A stretch of DNA of 47,386 bases from Thermoplasmata archaeon (GTDB lineage: Archaea; Thermoplasmatota; Thermoplasmata; Lutacidiplasmatales; UBA184): NCBI GenBank assembly GCA_021798195.1, contig JAJZYH010000012.1:1-47386 (forward strand), in the 5' to 3' direction. The number at the start of each line of letters is the position of its first letter. The stretch's first letter is position 1. Positions 32,942-41,617 of the stretch are shown here, piece after piece. The notes under the pieces were generated by a model that did no database searches, was not told where the DNA came from, and worked only from the letters and a program-made list of their open reading frames with translations. The translations under genes were made by a program, and so were the position numbers.

Positions 32942-34351
32942 TCAGAACGTGGTGGCGCTGGGGAAGGTGAACGAGCGGCTCACCAGGGAGGGGAGGACCG
33001 CGGACATGAATCCCCTCTCGTCACCGTAGGCCCGGACCTTGCCGCCCACGAGCTCGGTCCCGGCGAGCGTGGAAAGGATCCCTTCGGTGAAGCGCAGGTT
33101 GGTGATGGGGTGCTGCACCTCCCCCCGTTCCACCCAGTACGTCCCGTCCCGGGTCATTCCGGTGAGGGTGGTCTTGCCGGGATGCACGGAGCGCACGTAG
33201 TGGAACCGGGTCACCAGGATCCCCCGACGGAGTTCCTTCACCAGCTCCTCCAGCGTCGCGGTCCCGGGACGCAGGAGGAGGTTCCGCGGGATGGGTCCGA
33301 TGGACCCTGCGGGAGCCTCCGGAGGAAGGGCATTGGCCGTGGACCTCGTCCGGGCCCGCGCGGCGGTGAGGGTGTCGTGGGCGGGTCCCCGGGCCACCCC
33401 CCGGTCGATGAGCGTCCGCCGCCGCATGGGGAGTCCTTCGGCATCGAGCGCCGCGGGAAGTCCCCGCGGGTTCCGCGGGTCGTCCACGAGGGTGATCTCC
33501 GGGGCCGCGACCCGCTTCCCCTGCCCATTCACGAGAAAGCTCCAGCCCTCCTCCACGGAGAGCGCTCCCAGGCCCATCCAGGACAAAAAGCTCAGCAGCT
33601 CGAACAGGGCCGATCCGCTGAGGAGGACCCGGTAGCGCCCCGGCTTCGCCATCCGGGGACGCACCCGGGGGGTGATCCGGGCCGCCTCCCGGGCGAGCCC
33701 GATGAGGTCCAGCCGGGCGGGGTCCCAGTGGGCCATCTCCGCCCACCCGGAGGGCGGCGGGTCCCGGGACGCGATCTCGGTGAGGAAGTTCGCCTGGGCC
33801 ACCGTCCGGTAGGAGTTCCTGTGGAGGCCGGAGGTGTTGGCCACCGCCAGCTGGGAGATCCCCTGGTTCACGACGCCCGAGATCCGGGCGGGCCCGATCT
33901 CGTCCTCCACCACCGCGAAGGCATCCGCGAGGGCCTGCCCCCGGGCCTCGAGGTCGTCCTGGAAGACTCCCCGGGCCACGGGGATGGCGGGCGTGGGCGT
34001 CCCCGGGTCCTCCGGGAATCCCGGGAAGTCCCGCACCGCGGGGGCCACCTGGGCGAGGGCGCGCGCCCTCCGGACCAGCGCTGCGATCCCCTCCGCGGAA
34101 ATCTCGGTGGAGGTGGCCACTCCCAGGCGGCCATCCTCCGAGCAGATCCGCAGCGAGATCGACTCCACCGTCTCGGAATGGGGTTGGTAGAGCATCGAAT
34201 TCGCCGAACGCAGGGTGGTCCATTGCTCCCGATAGTAGCGGACGTCCGCGGGCTCGTGGACCGCCGCGAGGACCCTCTCCAGGAGTTCTCTGGAGCGATC
34301 CCCGTCCGGCCACGGGATCGGGGATCCCTCCCGGGACCCAGCCGTCGTCAT
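32942..34351 (-). CDS. tldE: TldE/PmbA-family protease subunit
   Basis: Partner of TldD; the pair forms a metalloprotease that acts on unfolded or small peptides, with the zinc site in TldD only. The 469-residue product has the PmbA/TldE layout: an N-terminal alpha/beta region (SETVESISLRICSEDGRLGVATSTEIS), the central VLLSGSALFELLSFLSWMGLGALSVEEGWSF without a HExxxH site, and the C-terminal GKTTLTGMTRDGTYWVERGEVQHPITNLRFTEGIL. The ATG overlaps the tldD stop by 4 nt. Confidence 0.93.
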   Translation of the reverse strand: MTTAGSREGSPIPWPDGDRSRELLERVLAAVHEPADVRYYREQWTTLRSANSMLYQPHSETVESISLRICSEDGRLGVATSTEISAEGIAALVRRARALAQVAPAVRDFPGFPEDPGTPTPAIPVARGVFQDDLEARGQALADAFAVVEDEIGPARISGVVNQGISQLAVANTSGLHRNSYRTVAQANFLTEIASRDPPPSGWAEMAHWDPARLDLIGLAREAARITPRVRPRMAKPGRYRVLLSGSALFELLSFLSWMGLGALSVEEGWSFLVNGQGKRVAAPEITLVDDPRNPRGLPAALDAEGLPMRRRTLIDRGVARGPAHDTLTAARARTRSTANALPPEAPAGSIGPIPRNLLLRPGTATLEELVKELRRGILVTRFHYVRSVHPGKTTLTGMTRDGTYWVERGEVQHPITNLRFTEGILSTLAGTELVGGKVRAYGDERGFMSAVLPSLVSRSFTFPSATTF

Positions 34352-35802
34352 CTTGGCCCCCCCACCCGGGCCTTCCGGAAGAGCCCCATGGGTGCGCCGT
34401 GCCCCACGCGCATGACCTGGCCCGGTTGGCCCTTGCCGCAATTGGGAAGGCCCCAGAGCCTCCAGGTCTCGGGCCCGCCCACCGCCTCCAGGGAACTCCA
34501 GAACTTGGGGGTCATCCCCGAATAGATGGGGTTGCGCAGAAGAGGGCCCAGTTCGCCCCCGCGGATCCTGCGGCCCACCTCGCAGCCGAACTGGAAGTTG
34601 AGCCTCTTGTCGTCGATGGACCAGGAGCGGTTCGTCTCCATGTAGATCCCGTCGCGCACCTCATGGAGGAGCTCCTGGGCGGACCGTTCGCCGGGCTCCA
34701 GGTTCACGTTGGTCATCCGGATGAGGGGGGTCCGAAGGTACCCATCGCCCCGGGCGGTCCCTCCGCTCCGCGTCCGACCGATGCGGGCGGCCATCTCCCG
34801 CGAACTCAGGAAGTCCACGAGGATCCCTTCCTTCACGAGGGAGTACTTCTGCCCCGGGACCCCTTCGTCGTCCCACGGGAAGGTGCCGAGGCCCCCGGGT
34901 CGGGTGGCGTCGGCGGTGATGTTCATCGCGGGCGAGCCGTACCGGAACGTGCCGAGCCCGGCGGTGGTGAGGAAGCTCGTCCCCGCGAAGCCGGCCTCGT
35001 AGGCCAGGATCCGGTCCAGCTCCGTGGCGTGACCCACGGATTCGTGCACCTGCAGGGCCAGCTGGTCGCTCGCCAGGACGAGGTCCATGGACCCCCGGGG
35101 AGCCGCCCGGGCCGTGAGGAGCTCCACGGCGGTCCGTCCCACCTCGCGGGCGTGGGCTCGGAGGTCCAGCGACGAGACGAACTCGAACCCCCCCTGGGCG
35201 AAGTTCCCCCCGAAGCTCGTGGGGTAGGAGCGCCGCTGGACCTCCCCCTCCCCCACCGCCGTCGCCTCGATCCCCGCCCCCGAATGGGTGAGCGAGGCCC
35301 GGTAGCTCGCGCCCTCCGAGGACAGGTACCACTTGTCCTCCTGCCAGAAGGTCATGTGCGCCCGGCCCACCTTGACCGCGGGATCCACGTGGAGCTCCGC
35401 CTCGGCGTCCCGGAGATGCCGGATCTTCTCCTCGGCGTCCATCTGGAAGGGGTCGCTCTGGAGCGGGGTCTCGTACCGGCCCTCGTGGGGAAGGTCCCGC
35501 TCCTCCGTGAACGGGACCGGCTCCTTCCGGGTCCGCTCCGACGCGGCGGCGAGCCGGGCCGCCCGCTCCGCCGCGCGGCGGACCGCGGCGGGGGTCCTCT
35601 CGCTGGTCCCCGCGAATCCCCACCCGCGCTCCCGGAGCACCCGGATCCCGATTCCCGCCTCCTCCGTGCGGGTGAGCGCTTCCGCGATCCCGTTCTTCAC
35701 CGAGAGCTTCTCATAGCGGTAGGCCGTGAATGCACGCACATCGGCGAACCGGACGCCGGGCCCTTGGGCGGCCTCCAGCGCGGTCCGGATGAGATCCTCC
35801 AT
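34348..35802 (-). CDS. tldD: TldD-family metalloprotease
   Basis: Catalytic half of the TldD/TldE protease, 484 residues. The zinc motif HESVGH is at 253-258 in LALQVHESVGHATELDRIL. FPWDDEGVPGQKYSLVKEGILVDFLSSREMA and FQFGCEVGRRIRGGELGPLLRNPIYSGMTPKFWSSLEAVG (metal-ligand Cys region) match the family. It is encoded directly upstream of and coupled to tldE. In bacteria the pair matures microcins and degrades CcdA; the archaeal substrate is unknown. Confidence 0.95.
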   Translation of the reverse strand: MEDLIRTALEAAQGPGVRFADVRAFTAYRYEKLSVKNGIAEALTRTEEAGIGIRVLRERGWGFAGTSERTPAAVRRAAERAARLAAASERTRKEPVPFTEERDLPHEGRYETPLQSDPFQMDAEEKIRHLRDAEAELHVDPAVKVGRAHMTFWQEDKWYLSSEGASYRASLTHSGAGIEATAVGEGEVQRRSYPTSFGGNFAQGGFEFVSSLDLRAHAREVGRTAVELLTARAAPRGSMDLVLASDQLALQVHESVGHATELDRILAYEAGFAGTSFLTTAGLGTFRYGSPAMNITADATRPGGLGTFPWDDEGVPGQKYSLVKEGILVDFLSSREMAARIGRTRSGGTARGDGYLRTPLIRMTNVNLEPGERSAQELLHEVRDGIYMETNRSWSIDDKRLNFQFGCEVGRRIRGGELGPLLRNPIYSGMTPKFWSSLEAVGGPETWRLWGLPNCGKGQPGQVMRVGHGAPMGLFRKARVGGPR

Positions 35803-35859
35803 GGTCTCCCCTCGCCCGGATCGGCTCCGGGCCGTGCCAGAGCCCAGTTCGCGGGGGGT

Positions 35860-36813
35860 CTAAAGCATGACCCTGAGCCCGAGCTTGTCGGTGAGCTCCT
35901 TGTAGCGGTTCCGGATGGTCACCTCGGTGACGCCCGCCACCTCGGCCACCTCCCGCTGCGTCCGCCGCTCCCCGCACTGGACCGAGGCGATGTAGATCGC
36001 GGCGGCGGCGACCCCGGTGGGTCCCCGTCCGCTGGTGAGCTCCCGTTCCGTGGCCTCCTTCAGGATGTCGTTGGCCTTGTTCTGCACCTCGCCCTTGAGC
36101 TTGAGCTCGCTGCAGAACCGCTGGATGTAATCTTGGGGGCGCGTGGGGAGGAGCTTCAGGCGGAGCTCCCGGGTCATGAACCGATAGGTGCGGCCGATCT
36201 CCTTCCGGCCGATGCTGCTCTTGGAGGCGATCTCGTCGAGCGTCCGGGGGACGTTGCACTGCCGGCAGGACCCGTAGAGGCTCGCCGCCACGACCCCTTC
36301 GATGGAGCGGCCCCGGATGAGGTTCCGGTTCACCGCCTTCCGGTAGATCATGGCCGCCGTTTCCCGGACGTTCCGGGGAAGGTTCATCCCGCTCGCGATC
36401 CGGTCCAGCTGCGCCAGGGCGAAGGCCAGGTTGCGCTCGGTGGCGTTGGAGACCCGGATCCTCCGTTGCCACTTCCGGAGGCGGTAGAGCTGGGCCCGGT
36501 TCCGCGTGGGGATGGACTTGCCATAGGGGTCCCGGTTCTTCCACCCGATCTCCGTGGAGAGCCCCTTGTCGTGGATCGTGAGGGTGCTGGGGGCCCCGGT
36601 GCGCGTCCTCTTCTCCCCCTGCTCCGCATCGAAGGCGCGCCACTCGGGGCCCTGGTCGATCATGGCATCCTCCAGGACCAGCCCGCAGTTGTCGCAGACC
36701 AGCTCTCCCCGTTCGTAGTCCTTGGTGAGGTGATTGGACTTGCAGTTGGTGCAACGCGCCGTGACGCTCAAGTCCGGATTGGCGCCCGCAGGAGCCTTCA
36801 GCTCATCTTCCAC
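35860..36813 (-). CDS. tfb: transcription initiation factor B (TFB)
   Basis: Recruits RNA polymerase to the TBP-TATA complex. The 317-residue product has a zinc ribbon (Cys21, 24, 40, 43: CTNCKSN ... CDNCGLV), the B-reader/linker [17 protein letters not shown] with DKGLSTEIG, and two cyclin folds ([21 protein letters not shown] to [28 protein letters not shown] to [12 protein letters not shown]). GTG 36813 overlaps the gar1 stop by 11 nt, and that pairing is common in euryarchaea. An open extension upstream is gar1 DNA in the wrong frame. Confidence 0.96.
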   Translation of the reverse strand: MEDELKAPAGANPDLSVTARCTNCKSNHLTKDYERGELVCDNCGLVLEDAMIDQGPEWRAFDAEQGEKRTRTGAPSTLTIHDKGLSTEIGWKNRDPYGKSIPTRNRAQLYRLRKWQRRIRVSNATERNLAFALAQLDRIASGMNLPRNVRETAAMIYRKAVNRNLIRGRSIEGVVAASLYGSCRQCNVPRTLDEIASKSSIGRKEIGRTYRFMTRELRLKLLPTRPQDYIQRFCSELKLKGEVQNKANDILKEATERELTSGRGPTGVAAAAIYIASVQCGERRTQREVAEVAGVTEVTIRNRYKELTDKLGLRVML

Positions 36814-37039
36814 GCCGTTCCGCCTCCTCCACCACCAGCCGGGTCCCCACCAGCGCCAGCGCCTCGGCGGCTCCCAGGGCACGTCGGGGCCGGACGGAGA
36901 GATAGGGCGAAGCCACCGGTCCAAAGACCCTCATCACCTGCCCCCGGAAACGTCCCTCCGGGTCCCGGACCCCCGTCCCCACCGGAAGCGCCCGGGAACC
37001 CCGGACGGTCCAGAGGCCCTGGGACGTGAGGGTCACCAC
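36803..37039 (-). CDS. gar1: Gar1-like H/ACA RNP protein
   Basis: Component of the pseudouridylation RNP with Cbf5, Nop10 and L7Ae. The 78-residue product has the Gar1 beta-barrel: [48 protein letters not shown] (the GxVxDxxGxxxGxVxxxFGPVxxPY pattern). GTG 37039 or 37036 is the likely start because the TATA box at 37105-37112 lies inside any longer version. It overlaps tfb. Confidence 0.87.
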   Translation of the reverse strand: MVTLTSQGLWTVRGSRALPVGTGVRDPEGRFRGQVMRVFGPVASPYLSVRPRRALGAAEALALVGTRLVVEEAERRGR

Positions 37040-37104
37040 AGTCCCGGCCTCGCGTGGCCCGTGGTCATCGTGAAAAGCTTGTGGCCGCGTGGGGACGGTC
37101 AATT

Positions 37105-37112
37105 CATATAAG
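37105..37112 (-). promoter_or_regulatory. TATA box of the gar1-tfb operon
   Basis: CTTATATG on the minus strand (within CCTTATATGAATT) predicts a start near 37081 and a leader of about 40 nt before GTG 37039. TFB may thus be expressed from a TFB-dependent promoter it shares with Gar1. Confidence 0.55.
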
Positions 37113-37113
37113 G

Positions 37114-37430
37114 CATTTCCGCAAGGCATTAAACCTTTTCGGGGTCGTGACCGCCTGTGGAGCGGCATCGGGAAGGCCGCCTGATGGAGGGAGCCCAACC
37201 AGGGTTCTCCCCCTCATGGTGAGGTCCTTCGCAGAACGGGGATGCCCACCGGCTGGACCCGGCGATCGACCCCCCGCGGGGGCCCGTGAGCCGGCGCACG
37301 AAGGGCTACCCGGGTGCCATGCTCAGAATGCCATCCTCACAGGCGCGGGAAAGTGGACGGGCGAGTCCCCTCAGGATGCCCAATCCTAATCTTTCTCGGA
37401 GGGTGAGGCGCCGGCGGGAGTTGGTGTCCC
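37114..37430. other. divergent intergenic region between gar1 and a methyltransferase gene
   Basis: About 320 nt with no supported ORF or RNA. A weak TATA-like CCTAATCT near 37383-37390 may serve the methyltransferase. Confidence 0.3.
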
Positions 37431-38123
37431 ATGCCGGGTGAATGGGTGGAGTGGCACCGGGGATACGCCGAGGGCCAGCCTCTGACCCGGAGGCTCCGCG
37501 CCGTCCAACGGTCCATCCGGACCTTCCTGGATTCGCGCGCGCCGGGTCCCATTGGGGTCTTGAGCCTCTGCGCGGGGGACGGGCGGGATCTCCTGGGAGT
37601 CCTCTCGGATCACCCCCGGCGGGACGACGTCCGGGCCCGCCTCATCGACCAGGACCCGGACCTGGTGGCCGAGGGGCGCAGAGCCATCGCCCGCATCGGC
37701 CTCGAGGGCGTGGAGTTCGTGGAGGGAGATGCCGCATCTGCCCGGACATGCTCCGGGGCCGTGCCGGCCGACCTCGTCCTCGCGTGCGGGATCTTCGGCA
37801 ATGTGAGCGATGGGAACATCCACGACTTCATCGGTCACCTTCCGGAGCTCTGCGCCCCGGGCGCCCATGTGATCTGGACCCGTTCGAGGGTGGCGCCGGA
37901 CCTCACGCCCACGATCCGCCGCTGGTTCCAGGAGAGCGGGTTCGCTGAGGAGTCGTTCACCGAGATCCCCGAGAGCCTCATGTCGGTGGGGGCCCACCGT
38001 CTCGTCGTTGCGCCCCGGGAGTTCCGACCGGATGTCCATTTCTTCACCTTCCTGCCTCCCCAGGACCGCCCCTCGCGTCGGGGTGCGGCGGGACACTCTG
38101 CCGGGACAGCCGAGGGACGCTGA
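37431..38123 (+). CDS. class I SAM-dependent methyltransferase, substrate unknown
   Basis: The 230-residue product has a Rossmann-type fold: GVLSLCAGDGRDLLGVLSDH (motif I with CAGDGRD), VRARLIDQDPDLVAEGRRAI (acidic residue for the SAM ribose), VEFVEGDAAS, and ADLVLACGIFGNVSDGNIHDFIGHLPELCAPGAHVIWTR. The GIFGNV and NI-HDF stretches resemble small-molecule methyltransferases. The C-terminal HFFTFLPP is followed by a basic tail. It stands alone, convergent with the zinc-ribbon protein gene, and its substrate cannot be inferred. Confidence 0.78.
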   Translation: MPGEWVEWHRGYAEGQPLTRRLRAVQRSIRTFLDSRAPGPIGVLSLCAGDGRDLLGVLSDHPRRDDVRARLIDQDPDLVAEGRRAIARIGLEGVEFVEGDAASARTCSGAVPADLVLACGIFGNVSDGNIHDFIGHLPELCAPGAHVIWTRSRVAPDLTPTIRRWFQESGFAEESFTEIPESLMSVGAHRLVVAPREFRPDVHFFTFLPPQDRPSRRGAAGHSAGTAEGR

Positions 38124-38408
38124 CCGCGAGCCACGGGGAAACCCCTGGGGCGAAGTGAGGGTCCCTCCCCCCTGGATGCCGGGCCTCCGGTCCTTGCGTT
38201 CTCCCGAGAGGTGCCCGTTGCGGTCATCTCTCCCAGTTTGGGTGGGAAGGGCCATTCGTACCCCCCTGGCCAAGCCATGTGAGGAGGTCGGCCGAACCCG
38301 CAGCTCCCCGAGAGCGCAACTGGCTCCCGGGACGAGATGAGGGGAACAGGGAAATGCATGGGTACTGGGTGGCCCCGGGTGGGCTCATCGCCCCCACGCC
38401 TCCCCGGC

Positions 38409-39746
38409 TCATTGCGGATCGGTGGCGGGTCCTTCCTTGGGAGGGAGTCTCCCAGCTCCGCGAAGGATATCCCGGACCCGCCGCAGGGCTTCCGTGGCCG
38501 GCTCCAACTCCAGGGCCTTGAGGTGAGCCGTCCCTTCCCGCAGGAGCTGCGCAGCCTCCCGGACGTCGACCCCATCCCGCTGCAGCGTCCTCACGATCCC
38601 GGCGAGTTCCTTCGCCTCGCGGATCGCCTCGGGGAGCGAACCGGAGACCTTCTTCTCGTGCGAGGGTCTTGGGGGGGGGGCCGCGGGGGCCTGAGCTTCG
38701 GCCTCCTTCGTGGGCTCGCGCCGGAAACGCGCGCCCGGAGGGGTCTTGGTCCCCTGGCGCTCCTGGATCTTCCGCAGGGTCTCCTGGAATCCCACGAGCT
38801 CCTCCCCGGCCTCCAGCATGTGACCTTCCCGAGAGTGGCGGACCACCTGCTTCCACAGGCCCTCCAGTACCCTGCGCTCGTCCTCGGGGATCCGCGGATC
38901 CTTGAAGCCCAATGCACCCTCCTGGACTCCCTCCCGGATCTTCTCCCGGAGATTCTCGTGGAGGCTCACCAGGCTTGCCGAGGCCCGGGCGGCCATCTGT
39001 TGCAGCGTCTTTGCCGTCTGAGGCCCTGAGGCCAGGCCCTTCCGTACCCCGTCCAGGCGTTCCGTGGCCTCCGCCGTCTCGATCCCGAGCCGCCGGGACA
39101 CGTCCCGGATCCCCTCCAGCCGGAGGAGAGTCTCCTTGAGGCCCCTCCACTCCTGTTCCAGGACGTGGAGGCTTTCCTCCGCCTCCCGGAGGACCCGAAC
39201 CCCCTCGGCCTGTCCCTTCCCATGGAATATCTTCCGGGCCCGGGCCAGTTGCGCCGCGACGTCCGCCGAGACCCCCTCTTCCCGGAGCGCCCCCTCCCGG
39301 TCCTCCAATTCCCGTACGTAGGAGTCGAACCCCGCCTCCATCTCCTCCTCGGAATGGGTCACGGCCGCCTTCAGGGCCGCGTGCGCGGGCTCCAGTTGCC
39401 CCTGCGCCAGCAGCACCGTGGCCTGGGCCATCGCTGCGGCGATGGCGGCCCGGTCCACGTGGAGGACCTCCCCCACCCGGAGAGTCGACTCCAGCTGACG
39501 GGCGAGCCCCTCCATCTCCTCCTCGAGGGTTGGACCCGAAGCGGCGGGGGCCCCGGCCGCGGCCTCCTTCGGGATGGCTCCCGATGCCACCCCTCCCGCC
39601 GAAGGGGGAGGTTCCTGGAGCGACTCCCGGGCGTCCGTCCAGAGGACCCGGGACAAACCGCATGTGGGGCACCGGTCCAAAGTCCCGGAAGGATTGGTGC
39701 CGCAGACGGGACATCCCGTCTCTTCCGGTAGGGCCGCCGCCGGCAT
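38409..39746 (-). CDS. zinc-ribbon protein with long coiled coil
   Basis: The 445-residue product starts with CPVCGTNPSGTLDRCPTC (Cys12, 15, 26, 29), a rubredoxin-like zinc knuckle. A Pro/Ala linker follows, then about 300 residues rich in Glu, Arg, Ala and Leu with heptad-like spacing, predicted coiled coil. A Pro-rich break (about 355-375) separates a last helical segment. No enzyme motif is seen; it may be a scaffold or regulator. ATG 39746 is preferred over ATG 39770 because the TATA box overlaps the latter region. Confidence 0.75.
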   Translation of the reverse strand: MPAAALPEETGCPVCGTNPSGTLDRCPTCGLSRVLWTDARESLQEPPPSAGGVASGAIPKEAAAGAPAASGPTLEEEMEGLARQLESTLRVGEVLHVDRAAIAAAMAQATVLLAQGQLEPAHAALKAAVTHSEEEMEAGFDSYVRELEDREGALREEGVSADVAAQLARARKIFHGKGQAEGVRVLREAEESLHVLEQEWRGLKETLLRLEGIRDVSRRLGIETAEATERLDGVRKGLASGPQTAKTLQQMAARASASLVSLHENLREKIREGVQEGALGFKDPRIPEDERRVLEGLWKQVVRHSREGHMLEAGEELVGFQETLRKIQERQGTKTPPGARFRREPTKEAEAQAPAAPPPRPSHEKKVSGSLPEAIREAKELAGIVRTLQRDGVDVREAAQLLREGTAHLKALELEPATEALRRVRDILRGAGRLPPKEGPATDPQ

Positions 39747-39770
39747 GATGGCCCAATGGGGGCGGGCCAT

Positions 39771-39780
39771 GATAAAAACT
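39771..39780 (-). promoter_or_regulatory. TATA-like box of the zinc-ribbon protein gene
   Basis: AGTTTTTATC on the minus strand, centred about 29 nt from ATG 39746. Confidence 0.45.
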
Positions 39781-39833
39781 CCCCCCGAGACGGGCCCCCG
39801 GAAGGGACTTCAGGGCTCCCTCGGGGAGTGCCT

Positions 39834-40085
39834 TCACCCTCCCGAAAAGGTGCCCACCAGTTCCAGAAGGCCCTTCTTCCCGAGTGGGAGATCCAGAGGG
39901 ACGGGCTCTCCCTCCCACCAGGAGGAATGCCCCTCAGGAGAGAGGCCGAGGCTCCCCATGACCTCCCGGACCGTGGTGCCCGCCGGAACCGATATCGAGG
40001 GGGGGAAGGGTTGGCTCCCATGGCCATGGACCCTCAGGCGGATCTCCACCAGGGATCGCACGGGGGAACTCTCCGGAACGGGCAT
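39834..40085 (-). CDS. beta-grasp protein ending in Gly-Gly (ThiS/MoaD/SAMP-like)
   Basis: The 83-residue product has a short basic start, then VEIRLRVHGHGSQPFPPSISVPAGTTVREVMGSLGLSPEG (the beta-hairpin and helix of ThiS/MoaD-like proteins, with gTTV before the helix). LPLGKKGLLELVGTFSGG follows and ends exactly in Gly-Gly. Such proteins are adenylated by an E1-like enzyme and act as sulfur carriers (MoaD, ThiS) or protein modifiers (archaeal SAMPs, Urm1). No E1 or MoaE gene is in the window. It is 16 nt downstream of tRNA-Ser on the same strand. A link to thiolation or to the molybdenum block is possible but unproven. Confidence 0.78.
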   Translation of the reverse strand: MPVPESSPVRSLVEIRLRVHGHGSQPFPPSISVPAGTTVREVMGSLGLSPEGHSSWWEGEPVPLDLPLGKKGLLELVGTFSGG

Positions 40086-40101
40086 GCCTTCCTCGGGGAA
40101 G

Positions 40102-40187
40102 CGCTGAGGGGGAGATTTGAACTCCCGCGGAGTGAACCTCCACCGGTTTTCGAGACCGGCGCCTTGACCGAGCTAGGCTACCTCAGC
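40102..40187 (-). tRNA. tRNA-Ser (anticodon CGA)
   Basis: The minus-strand acceptor GCTGAGG pairs with CCTCAGC; the discriminator is G, as usual for archaeal tRNA-Ser. The anticodon stem-loop is CCGGT-CTCGAAA-ACCGG. There is a long variable arm (TGGAGGTTCACTCC), and the T arm GGGAG-TTCAAAT-CTCCC is complete. Length is 86 nt with no intron. A weak TATA (TCATATCC, about 40214-40221) lies about 30 nt upstream. Confidence 0.95.
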
Positions 40188-40241
40188 TTGGTCCCTGAAC
40201 GTCCTTGAGCACGGGACGGATATGAGCTTCTCCGCCCCGCT

Positions 40242-41273
40242 TCACCGGGGAACCGTGGTCATCGTGGCCTTCATCCGGTCGATGGCCACCACCGGGAAGG
40301 GGTCGATCCCCAACCGCTCCGCCCAACGGAGGCTCAGGATGTCGCCGACCCAGATCCCCTCCAGGATCTCCGTGAGCGGGTCCGGGGAGGATAGGCGCAC
40401 CGAGCCATGCGGGATCCCCTGCCGCTCCAGGACCCTCTCGAGATAATCGATCCGGCGGGTCACGTCGGCCGAATCCACCGCCCCCCGGATCAAGGCCACG
40501 TAGGGCGCCGCGTCGCTCCCCCTCCAAAGAGGATCCCACGCCACCAGGGCGTTGTGAAGGAGCTCCGGAATGGTGTCGAAATGCGAAAGTCTCTTCGTGT
40601 TCTCCTCGGATTGGGTCTTCCACCGGCGCCCCACCACCGCGAGCCGCTCGGGGGCATAGACCCAGAGGGGTCGCTCCCCGAGAATTTCCACGATCCTCCC
40701 GGGGGTTCCCCGCGGGTCCAGGAGGGCGGGTCGGAGGCCCCGGAGTTCCACCACGGTCCTTGAGGGATCGATCCGCCCCCCGGGGAATACCGGGGAGAGG
40801 GCACCGAGGAGGGCTCCCAAGAGCCAGCCCAGCGAGGCACGGGGAGGGTGGCCCCCCGGGACCAGGACCCGGGGAACTCCCTCCGCCTCCGCCCGCGTCC
40901 CGAGTTCCCCTCCGGAGGTGATGACGAGGCGGCGCATGCCCAGTGTCCCCGCCTCGCGATACGCGGAAAGCGTCTCCGCCGTATTCCCCGAGTAGGAAAC
41001 GAAGATGGCGAGGGAGGAGCTCTTCGCCCAGGACGGGAGTTCGAAGTCCCTCACGGGGAGGACCGGGCAACCGGCATGCCGGGCCGCGAGCGCGGCGGCG
41101 ATCTCCCCCGAGATCCCGCTCCCGCCCATCCCCGAGACCAGGACGGTCCCGGTCACGGGGGCCGAGATCTCCCGCCCCCTTCGGTATCCCTCCTCCAGCT
41201 GGTCCGGAAGGGATTCCACGAGGCGCCACATGGCCCTTCGGTGGTCCGGGATCGCTTCCTCGCCCTGCGACAT
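40242..41273 (-). CDS. bifunctional phosphoglucose/phosphomannose isomerase
   Basis: Interconverts aldose and fructose 6-phosphates in archaeal sugar metabolism. The 343-residue protein has two SIS domains: VLVSGMGGSGISGEIAAAL and IFVSYSGNTAETLSAYREA (sugar-phosphate loop), then RRWKTQSEENTKRLSHFDTIPELLHNAL with the catalytic Glu and His of this archaeal/bacterial PGI/PMI family. IWVGDILSLRWAERLGIDPFPVVAID closes it. Leaderless by TATA spacing. The product could supply precursors for glycosylation. Confidence 0.93.
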   Translation of the reverse strand: MSQGEEAIPDHRRAMWRLVESLPDQLEEGYRRGREISAPVTGTVLVSGMGGSGISGEIAAALAARHAGCPVLPVRDFELPSWAKSSSLAIFVSYSGNTAETLSAYREAGTLGMRRLVITSGGELGTRAEAEGVPRVLVPGGHPPRASLGWLLGALLGALSPVFPGGRIDPSRTVVELRGLRPALLDPRGTPGRIVEILGERPLWVYAPERLAVVGRRWKTQSEENTKRLSHFDTIPELLHNALVAWDPLWRGSDAAPYVALIRGAVDSADVTRRIDYLERVLERQGIPHGSVRLSSPDPLTEILEGIWVGDILSLRWAERLGIDPFPVVAIDRMKATMTTVPR

Positions 41274-41617
41274 GTGGGGACCGACGGGGCCGGGCTATAT
41301 CTGCGTTCGTGAAGATGCACACCGGCCCGTTGCGCCATCCACCGGGAAAATTCCAGTCTTGGCCCCGCTATCCGCTCGGGGGCCCGCCGCATCCCGGGCC
41401 CTGGGCCCCCTCGCCGCGGGACCCTCCCGGGGAACGGTCGCATCAGGGGAACTCCCGGGCGCGAGGGGGACACCGGCGGGGGAAGGGTTTTTCTCATTGT
41501 CCGGGAATGAGATTCCCGTCCGGTGGTCTTCCAGAGCCCGATGGCGGCCCCTCCCGGCCGCTCTCAGGGTCGCGGGGATTGGAGGACGCCCCGTCGCGAA
41601 GGTGAGAGGAACAAGAG
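41274..41617. other. divergent leader region with hairpin upstream of KaiC-like genes
   Basis: About 340 nt without a supported ORF. The left end holds the isomerase promoter. CGGGAAT (41503-41509) and ATTCCCG (41513-41519) form a perfect 7-bp stem with a GAG loop, about 100 nt before the first KaiC-like gene. It may be an operator palindrome or leader hairpin. A clear TATA box for the rightward genes is not obvious; GGGTTTTTCTC near 41488 is a weak candidate. Confidence 0.35.
41293..41302 (-). promoter_or_regulatory. TATA box of the phosphoglucose/phosphomannose isomerase gene
   Basis: AGATATAGCC on the minus strand, centred about 25 nt from ATG 41273. Confidence 0.5.
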
